From the NCBI RefSeq assembly GCF_023856365.1, contig NC_064538.1, positions 15,370,435 through 15,434,434 of the forward strand: 64,000 nucleotides of DNA, in the 5' to 3' direction. Below the pieces are notes generated by a model. It ran no database searches. It saw nothing but the letters and a program-made list of their open reading frames with translations, and was not told where the DNA came from. The DNA comes from Brienomyrus brachyistius. Taxonomy: Eukaryota; Chordata; Actinopteri; Osteoglossiformes; Mormyridae. Each line of letters starts with the position of its first letter. Within the stretch, counting starts at the first letter, position 1. Shown piece by piece: positions 50,901 to 62,000 of this stretch. The translations under genes and the position numbers were made by a program.

Positions 50901-53900
50901 TTTCTGTCTTTTGTCTCTCCATAGGGGACCATGGTAAAAAAAAAGAGGTTGATCAGAGTGGAACGTTTTTCGATCCTCTGGTGTCAGCATTGCTCCCTCA
51001 TGTACTTGGAGATTGCCTGAGTCACGCTGCATGTATTGCTGGCTGAGTCTCCGGCGCCCTCCCATTTACTCACATTAAATAATGCACCAACCTCCACACA
51101 CCAACTAAAAGGTGAACTATATATAGAGCCTGGGATGATGAAGCAGGAGGAGGACTTTCTCCAGAACCTCACCTGCATGCCAGTGCCACTGAATGATCTC
51201 GCAGGTGGAGAGTCGTTTGCATCCATATTAACTCCCACCACAGGACAAATAAGGTAAAGTGAAAAGGAGGCATTCTGGAGGCATCTCCATGGGGGGGGGT
51301 CATAAATTATATTAGACTGTAAACTGGCAGATGCATCATGCAGCCCTTAGCGAGCTACACAGACACTGCCTGCCCTGGTCACGCATCGCCGCTGCCAACA
51401 GTAAGCCTTTCATGCTCTAAGATGAAACGTCAGGACGTTGCCAGTGTGTACAACAGCGAAGGCACATACTGTATACAGTGCACTTACATATTGTTTTACA
51501 CATTTCATTTAAAGGAGTACAAGATGATTTCAGGACCAGGCTGCAGAATGGAAGATAAAGGGTGGAGATCAAACACTCTACATCTCAAAGGCTTTTTTGC
51601 CCATAAGGGCACACCTGTTTCAAACAAGACATTTTTTTCTGACTAACCAAGATGCCAACACCAAGGCAACACACACAGGTAGATAAACTGGAGTGCTTGC
51701 AGTCCCAGTACAAATGGCACTGAGATCTTGGGCTTTATGCAATAATAAACCAATGTGATGGCAGGCCAGAGAATTTCCAGAAAACATAACCGTGGAAACC
51801 AGCTCCACCAAAAAACGACTTGAGGAGTGCTTCCACAAGCATTCCAGCTCCATTCCAACTCTCTTCATTTTGTGCACTATGCCGCTGAAAGGCCAATGGG
51901 ATGCTACTATACACAGTCTATAATTGTACATATTCATTTGCCAGGACTAACAGCACATCCATTCACAATTGCCCAGTAATGTCTGTTTCCAGAGGTCTTT
52001 TTCATGGCTCAGTGAATAATAAACATATTCCATTAACAGGTGTTAATGATGCGCCTCAGGGCTTACACTTTGTATTTATAAAATAAAAAAAAAACACAAT
52101 GTTCTGTCACATGTACATACTTCTTTCATTCTGGTGCATTTTCATAAATAAACCAAAATACTTATCATCTGTTCACCTAATTAACCTGTTTTTTCTATCA
52201 ATTAGCACTGAATTGTGACAGCAAAAAGGATTTTTCTGCTTGTTGACAGGGTATGTATTTGATGCTTAATTACTGATTTAATTGCTCTCGATTGCAAGGT
52301 AAAAAGCTCTTCAAGCTTTCAATCTTCAAGCAGAACAAAAGGCTCAGAAAGTAATATGTCCCCCACCATAAATTTTGCCGAGTGGTGGGGGTGCTCCACG
52401 ACAAACCCAACGTTCAACCAAGAAAATGCCCAGTATGCCATGGCAGATGATCGATCCAGTCGTGGATCTCCTCTCTTAAGAACCTAAAGAGTGGCTAAGG
52501 TCACTCCTGCCAAAGCCACAATTGAACATTTGTTAGAGTTCTTCAGCCTCAACACTAAACCATTCCAGCCTGGAAAACACCAACACTGCACACTTGAGGA
52601 AAGAGACTCTGCAAGCAGAATTTACCTACAGATATCAGCCATGACAGCTGTGCTTAAGAACGCAAAAATGGAATGAAAATGAATTGAAGCTTATTCTAAC
52701 ATGTTTAAAATGATCAACACCAAGTCAGAAAGCAGCAGCACAAGAATACGACCATCTCTCAGCCATAACCGGCTTTGTGCGGCGCTCTTCATTCATGGTG
52801 AGAAATCCTGCGTTGTTGCCTGCCTTGCGCCCATAGCCCCCCCACTCCCGACCCTGAATAGGACAAGCGGTTTCAGGAAATGGATGGATGGATGTATTTT
52901 CAAAAACAGCTGCTCTGGGACATGTGCTTAGGTTAACTGTGGACCTCCATGGACAAGTCCTGAGGAACCTGATGGTTTCTTCAAGGGATGTGAGGTGCAG
53001 AATGTGCATAGAGACCTCTGAGGAAGTATTGGGAGATGCAGAAAGAGCAGCTCAGATCCATGTGCTTTGCAGAAACCGGGGTGAAGCTCTGAATTAACAA
53101 AGTGCCCATTCACTTTCAGATTATGCATGTCTTGCATTTTTCTGCAAGACAGTGTCTGTGGAAGGTACTTCAGAGCCCCTTCCCAGTCAATACAAGCGTG
53201 GAGATTCTGGACAGAATTAGTTCTTGACAGTTCCAGTTAAAAAAAAGATGGTATTTCTAAAGGGTTAATTACCTACACATAGCAACCGCTTTCCGTAGAA
53301 ACAGCCATCACCATAGAAACCAAAGTTTAAAATCCCCTTTCTTTTGATAACGGTTCTCTGTACACAGCAAGCTAACATGTGTAAATTACATTGCTTAACA
53401 TTGTAGGGGTCAATGCAAGTAACGCTTTTCATTCAGTTTCATATATAACGAAATCCATAACATCAAATCTTCCCATAAACAACCTCCCTTCTTATACTGG
53501 TCAATATCCATGAGAAATGTTTAACTGATTGATCAAATCACAGCGTTTTGGGGGCCAATTGGAGAGATGATGGAAGGCCAATTGGAGCGATAATGGAGGG
53601 CCAACTGGAGGGATGATGAAGGGCCAACTGGAGCGATGATGGAGGGCCAACTGGAGCGATGATGGAGGGCCAACTTGAGCGATGATGGAGGGCCAACTGG
53701 AGCAATAATGGAGGGCCAACTGAAGCGATGATGGAGGGCCAACTGGAGCGATGACAGGGAGCGTGAGGAGGGCCTCACGCTCAGAGAGCGCAATGGAAGA
53801 GATCTCCTAAAAGCAAAAATGGTGTTGTGCCTCTTACAATGACTAGGGAGGGGCCCGACTCTGCAGGAAGATCCTCTTTTTCCCAGGGCTTTGGCTGTGA

Positions 53901-55980
53901 ATTTTGTTTGGGACACCGTGTTTCCGCTCTTGAGGTAGTCAGACTCCCAGAATACACCACTGTACCAAAATGCTCACACTGCAGAGGGCCTTCAGGAGGT
54001 ACTTACTGCGGCACAGAGGCTCATCCCTCTAAGTCTCTGCACTTCAGCAGACTGAAAAGCAGACACTGAGCTGATCACCATCTGGAAAACTCAAAACCCT
54101 CCTATTGTTGTTTAACTTATTGAAATTGCTTCGTTCTGGAGCATGAGGATCTACAGAGCAGCTGGATCTGATCATGTCTGGCTGCTGAGCCCATGTTAGA
54201 TGTAGATAAACAGTAAGAACTCAAGCCATGAGGACTGGCAAAACTCACACCCTGGCACAGTTGGCACTACCCACACCCTGAACAACTGGCATTACCCACA
54301 TCACCCACATCCTGATACAGCCCACACTATCCGCAGCCTGCACCAGGTGGATTTACCCACACCTTAACTTCCCTACAGACATTATAACTTTCTAACATAA
54401 AGGGCCGGGGGGGTCAAGCCCTGCCTCAGTGATCTCAGGACATTACCTTAGGCATTCTAAGGTTTTTCTCTATTATCAGGTAAGTGTGTACATGTAAATT
54501 AACATGATATAATATCACATAAAATATAATTTATGACCAGGGATCAGCTGTGGCTAGGAAAAGAGCACTTGATGGCTGGATGTCATCCCTGAAATTAACC
54601 AAAGGGTGACTAAGCTATGGGACCTGGAGCACCCCCTTTAGCAGGAGGCTGCTGCATTAAGCTAGTACGGTTCACGGGGTAGGACCCACACCTCTGAGGT
54701 TCTAAGCCAGCAACCTGTGAAGGGATGCAACTGTTGAACATTTGAACAAGGCCTTTAACCTAAATTGCCATAGGGGTACTGGACACTGGCTGACTCTGCA
54801 CTTTCTGACCCCAAAACCTTTATATACGGCTGTGTCATGGAGTGCAAGATGGGATATGAAAACTCCCCAATTTCCCCACAGGGATGAATAAAGTATTACT
54901 ACTATTATTATTATTATTATTATTATATATTATTACAAGCAAGAAAAGGGAAATCAATACAGACAGCAAATATAAAGGGAATGGGGATTGTCTGAGTCAC
55001 AGAATACAAATGATCCTGGGGGCTGTTTCTGCATGAAAGAGACACTATTCACACGCCTGCTCAGAGATAAACATGCATACTGTCATGCCCCGCTCACCCA
55101 ACCCTCTCGGCGGCCACGCCCCCTCGTTAACCTCGTGTGGATTCCCAATGTTCACCAGCTGTTTCCTGTTGCTGTCATTGGTTCGAGGTATTTAGTCCGT
55201 GTTTCAATTTGATTCCCCAGTCCTGTCATTGACGTCGTTTACTGGTTGTGTTTAGTTCCTAAGTGTGTTACCTCCTGGATTAAACCCTCGTTTCCCGACT
55301 TCCCGACTCTCGCTTCCGTTTCCCCGGTTCGTGCCTGCACAGCACACGACACATACAGTCATGTGCAAGCACCAGGACATCTGCTCACACACATATGTGC
55401 ACACCCCCTGTAGCTATGTCACTGCCTGGATGGGGGCGCACACAGCCAAATTTAGATTGGGCTGAGGTGCACAGATGTGTGTAACCAAAAATAATTTTTA
55501 GAAATTCTTTTTAATTACTCAAACTGGGAAAATGATATCTGGGAAAATGATTAGTTGATGCCTGCTTGTTTCAGGGCTGGACACCAGTATGATTGGTTGA
55601 ATGTCTTCAACAAGTGTCAGGCATTGCTGATTATCCACAGCGACAGATGTACAGCTCTTCTGGAAGAGAATGGTCACCGTGCTTTTACGCAGGTCTAGGG
55701 GTAGACTGTGTACTGCCAAAAATAACATGGCAACTAAAATGGAGAGCATTGGTGAGTGATCCGGCACTCTCTGTACAAGTGCACAGGTGTTCTTCGCATT
55801 CATCAGTTTTTATGTATCTTACGGTGGTAGATTGAGTGAGTAGTGCCTTGAAGTCGTACTGCTGAGGAACAAATGCCTCAAGCCTCGGCGCTGAGTAGGA
55901 TGAGTTCTGCAAAACACCTCCTTGCGGAGCAGAGCGCTGGTCTTTGTCATCATGGAGACGACCGACCCCACAGCCTGCAC

Positions 55981-56016
<36 letters not shown>

Positions 56017-59000
56017 CCCCTCACTCCCACTGCTGGCAGATGAAGTGGTGGACTGGATCATAGGAAGGCGAGCAAGCAGAGGTACACACGAGAGGAAAAG
56101 AGAGGATCGGGCAGACAAAGATGTGAGCAGGCAGGTGGTAGGCAGCCCAAAGACTACCACCAGCAAAACTACCACTGTCGCCCTGTTCATGGAGACGTGT
56201 CCTCCAGTGGTACTCTAACCTATGCGGTACTGCTCCACCCTACCCGTGCTCCACCTACCTGCTCCAGCATCCTTAAGGTATACAGATAAAAGGCAGTTTC
56301 AGTGCAAAGCCTTCAAAAATAAATCCTGATCCTGTGTGCTGCTAGCAGCAGCCTCAGTCGCTCCTCGGGCATGTGTGTGCGTGCGTCTTCGGGGGTGTAG
56401 GCTGTTACTCTCAAAAAACACTCGGCAAGGGGTTCTTGTTTTGTTTGGTGACACAAAGGCAAACAGCGATTCACAGTGAGGTCTTTCACTTCTAGAAAAT
56501 TCCCCAAGGTAGGCCATCTTGGGGACCTGCCATGTTTGCTGGTTTTTCTGCCAGCTGAGCTCTTAATTGGGTTTTGTTCCACATCCCGGCACTTTTCAGT
56601 TTTGAAAGAGCCCCAGGAGGTCTGCTCATCCTGATAAAAAGATGAATAAGTAAGACAAACTCTTCTTTGACACCTAATGCCAAGCCTTTGAGTATCATAC
56701 TAATTCTAATAATTAATTGAATGGTTGAGTAATTATCTGGTTCCTAAAATCGTCATATGTGTTTTGTTGTAAATAAGCATTAAACGGTTAACATATTTGT
56801 TCCAGCTTTAATGAACCTGGAATACTGTCACGGTGCTAAGTGTAAGCATTTCAGACCTTCTTGCCCGTACAGGCTAATCAAATCCCAACTGCTGACAGGG
56901 TGGTGGGAAGCCAAAGCAGGACAGCACTGGGCCTCGGGGACCGTGGGTAAGGAGTCCTGTGACCAGGACAAGCCACTCTTGGTGCAAAGTGCCCGCAAGC
57001 ATGGAATGCTGACTGCTGTGGATCTCTGATCTAAAAAAACTGCCCCTGGCAGGTGACCCACAACAGGCCCTCCAATGGGTATCATTGGGACACCGGGCGT
57101 CCTCGTTTTGGTGGGACTTTCATTTTCTTACGCACACTACATTTACATGCCCACAATTGAATCCATTATTGTGTTAGTCCGACTAAAACCAGACATTTAA
57201 AGTACGTATAAACATCCAGACTCCCCACGACCCAGAAGGATAAGCAGTTTGGACAATGGATGGATGGATGGATAGATGGGTTAGTGAGAAATTTATGTTG
57301 AACTCCTTTTTTGTTTCATAAGTACCCCAATGTTTTACAACAAAATCACACTGCAATATTTGAAAAAAATGCCCAATACTATGCCATCATTATACAAAAT
57401 ACTTTATTTCTTCTTATGCTGTCCTGATCTTGTTGTATTTGTTCCTCTGACCAGATTGTAATTAAAACTTATGTCACTTCATTTGTCCACGCATCCATTA
57501 TTATAAATTTTTATTATTTTTTTACATCTGTGGGAAAAGCCCAATACTAACAAGCTTAAAGAAGCCATATTGCCAACTACTGTAGCGGTCTCGGACACAC
57601 TCCTGTCGATTAATCGATTCCCCTCCTGTGCATCTATACTGGGACAAGGACAGCAGTCCGATTAAGTGGTGTAGTCCAGCTATAACCGTAGCTCAAATTA
57701 GCTGTGCATGTAAATGTACTGACCGTAGTTGTAAAGTGATTCGACTGGCTGATTTAGATGGGATATGAACTGTATGTAGTCCCGCAAATTCACAGAGATA
57801 ACAAAGATAAAACAAATTCTGTAAAATTTCCATTTCTGGGTGACCTATCCGTTTGACATACTAATCAAACGCAGAACAGAACTCTTTTCCCTCCCAGCAA
57901 TACAGTTGCTTATAAACTGATGTACTCAGTAGTGTTGTACTGCTCCACACCTATTGAAAGCCAAGACAAAGGAGAGGCGGTGAATGTAGGTTGTCAGATG
58001 TTTATATGGGAAAACTAAGTACCCATTCGAGTTCTGTTTATAGCGGGTTAATGCTATTCCACCTTACAATAAAGCGGCGTGCCTTTATAGGCCTTAGAGG
58101 CCTTATTACCAAAATGATCATTCGAATTGGACTGCAATTACTGAAAAAGACCCACATTTGGTGAAACACAGAAGGTAATTCACTCCTGAATTTTTACTAT
58201 GGAGGCTTGTAATAATTACAGACACCGCAGATTTGGACTTGATTAAACTTATGGACCTTGTAGGGAAGGTCGCTTCAGTTACATCACAACCCCAGCAGGT
58301 GACTGCTGCTGCTCCTTGGTCGTCCTCACTATTTCTACAATATCAGTTTTATTTATTCCTGGCATATTCCCTTTATCCTATTTTATTTTACCTGATTACC
58401 TTCTCCTTCTCCTCTGCATTTAGATTTCAGTGGCAGTATTGTATGTGCGATTTTCTGAGCCTCACCACGAGCGTGTCATTGCACGGATGTCTCTGCCATA
58501 CTGTGTATATGACAAATAAAGACCTTGACTTGACTCTGCCAGGATGCATCAGCCTCCTGCCAGCATGCATTTCCATGCTGCCCCTAGCTTGCATCTTTCT
58601 CTCGTCGTATAATTTTCACGTTCGTTAGCATTTTCACACTCAAGTCCTGCCTCCCCTACATTTCATTTTATCTGATGGCATGTCTAGCATCAAACTGCCG
58701 AGTGGCGTTCACACAGAGTAATTACAAATAAATCACCCCTCTGCCTTACGTAGCTACAGGGGGGATCTGTCACGCTGGGGAGGTGATTGCTATTCAAACA
58801 AGGGAGCCAGCATATGGGCCCTGCTTGAGAACGTCCAGTTTCTCAATAAGCTTGGTGTGAAAAACAGCAAGAGAGCAAGGGTGTGGGGTAAGGGGGCCTT
58901 CACATAATCCACTAGGATTTCAGGGCAAGGAACGTTTATTTGGTTAGGGAACATACTACTGTGTCCCCTGCACACACACACCCCCCCACAGAAAGCTTAC

Positions 59001-62000
59001 AAAGTCATCAGAGGTGATAACCAAGCTCATAATTCGCTGACAACAAGATAAAACGCGTGACAGCATGGTGCCCAGCAGTGCCAGTTGGGGCAATGGAGGT
59101 GACACATCATCAGCACCGTGTGAGAGAGCACAGCGTACTGTCATTAAATGCTGCACCTGACACCCGCCGCAAACGCAGCGTTGGGTCAAAGCCCATGGTC
59201 TCACCCAGTGCTGTACAATGCCCTTTACGGTGCTAATCTCTGCCACAGCGGCCATAAAGTGGTGGAAGAGCATGCAAACCAGGCAGACTGCTGGCAGTAC
59301 CGACACACACCAGCAGGCCGTCCAAGTGACCCTTTGACAGCCACTCCCCACACACAGCAGCCAGCCAGAAAAGCAAGACCATAACCGGTGTCGTGGTGGT
59401 GGGGGGCGGGGACATTTTTATTTTATTTTGATACTATATTTTAATAAAGACATCCATCAAAAAACAGATTTCCCAATTACCCCCCATCCCATAACCTCCA
59501 ATGACCTTCTGTAAAAAACTTGATCAGATTTGTTCCAGATAAAATTAGGATAGGAGAGAAGGATGGAAGGACACATTCAGATCAGGATGAGCAAAGCCAG
59601 TGCTCTGAGTTACCAGCCAGCAGTGATGGTTTGGGACACCAGAGAGAATCTCCTATGAGACTCCTTTACTTACTGTCAAGGTTCCCAGCAATATGGACAC
59701 TGACGAGTTATATCTTTTAATTACTTATGCAGACTGATAAGTGAGCAAACTAAAAGGAGCAAAAAGGGAACGACATCAGTAGATAAACGCACGCTTGATA
59801 AAAACAGCTCACAAATTCACACTGTGCTTATCTCCACAGAGCGAACCTCTCTAGAGGGTGGTGCTGCAGAAGCCTCACCTCTCTGACTAACAGGCCATGT
59901 ACATGGGGAGCTAGAACAGCAGGACTATGCTTACTGGGCCAATGAATGGGAGTGAATGAGAGTCCCCTTCATTCGGTTTGCGTACCCCTAGTTTTACAAC
60001 ACGTGCACACACACGTGCACACACACGTGCACACACACAAACACCTGTTTCCAGGCAACAGCAGTGATCACCCTGTGAGGCTCCTCCAGCAAAGAGTGAG
60101 TGAGAAAGCATGCTGGGTTAAAAGGGAACGAGAGGTGAATCAAGAGAACTTGGACCTGTTACTCGTCATCCATCTCGGATCCTGGTTGTACTGCATTGTA
60201 CTGACTTGTTTACCTTTGCAATTGCGTTACATTATCCATTCAGAAGCCGAGGCTCTCAAAACATGCTGACAACTCATCCGTGTGAGCAGACTGCGATTCC
60301 AGCAAGGGAATTTGTTCTAGTCATGCATAATCTCCATTTAAAACCACAAAAATAGCCTACCCAGTATGCTGTGCCCTCTGCTGCCTTAAGGGCCTCCGTT
60401 TTAGCAGCGTACGAGAGGAGCATCCCTACGGCAGGTAGCAGCTCTAGCTGTGGGGGAGATATTTATCCCAAAATGACAGGACTAGTGCACAACTGGGTAA
60501 AACGAGAAACACTGAATGGAAGTTCCTAAGGGACCGTCCTGTTAATAACAGCGTATGCAGGAAAGTTCTGAGTAATCAGAAATTTTCAGAAGTTTAAATC
60601 ATGAAAATGGACATACATACATTCTGCAGTATTAATTAACGATACTTTAAAAGGGCACATGGCTTCATTGGAGAATGCTCTCATCCAAACACTGGTAACC
60701 CTACTCCCATCTGGAAGAAGCCAGAAGCCTCTGCTCCTGCACCAGCAGGCTGAGGAACAACATCTTTCCAATAGCTCTCTACCTGCTGAGCTTGAACCTG
60801 ACCAATAATATTCACCCACTTCCAGAAAGAACATGGACTGCACCCCCTCCTCTATACTTCATTATTATTTACACTGTATACATATGCTGCACAGGATTTC
60901 TGTATTGCTGCATACACTCATTCACACCACACAATGTATACCATGTATACCTCTATACATATGTATATTTTTCAATTTATTTATTACACATGCATATATT
61001 GTACAGATGTCTCTAGCACTTTTGCTTTGTTTTACACTGTCAGCCAAACTGCATTTCATTTTCTGAGCGCTTGTACTTTGTGCACTAACGCCAAAGTTGT
61101 ATAATCTTAATGATGAAACAAATTTTTTTAGGAAGCCTCATGTTTATAAATGATCAGGTTTCTGTAGGACAGATGATGCGGCCTGATCAAGGCAGATGAT
61201 ATGCGCATGCAGATTTCATGCTAAAAGCCAGCAGAATGTGAGCAACCGAAGTCACAGTGCAAAATACAGGATGTTTTATTAATTAACCAGCGTCCCACAT
61301 TAGCTGCCCAGAAATTCTTCCCCCACAATGGATTTGCTCAGTATGTTGGCAGATGATCATTTATTCCCACAGAACTGGAGCAGCTTAAATGGGGAACGCA
61401 AAGTAGGTTAAGCGACAATTTTTCCTGCCTTCTTGAAATAACCTGTCAGCAGAGCAGCTTTGAGGGAGTCAGATTATCTGTCCGCGCTTCTAAGTAGCTG
61501 CTATCAGCTCCCACACAAGCCCCTCTTGGGACAGGCAGCGGTGACATCGACTGCCCACCCCAAAGTGTTGCTCATGCGAGATGCTGAACAAGGTCATTTC
61601 CCACGACATCCGACAAAACAAAAATCGGATCCGATCCCCTGCCTTGTAACCCATCGGCCTCCTTCACCACTTCTTGCTTTTTCCAGGCAACTTTTCCTAA
61701 TTCCCAATTTTGCACACTGTAGGGTTTTCTTAAATCAATTTGACGTAAATTCAACGTACTGGCAGACCTGACTGGGCCATTAAATGGGTGATGATGCAAT
61801 GCTACTTTGATGCGGTTTCTGCCCCTCCAGGCACTTAGTAAGACAAACATGAGCAGCTATAAATAAGCTCTTTTGTGCAACCCTTCCGTCTCCTGTGAAG
61901 GAGCACACGCACAGATCACGCCATACAATGGCCAATTTTCTAGTCTTACAAGTTCACTTCATGAAGTGTGATGCTCAGGGAGATATCATTGTGGGCTGAG

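Noticed and set aside
53552..53760. Regular repeats resembling a CRISPR array
   Set aside because: Units of 23 bp are directly adjacent without spacers, in a vertebrate intron.
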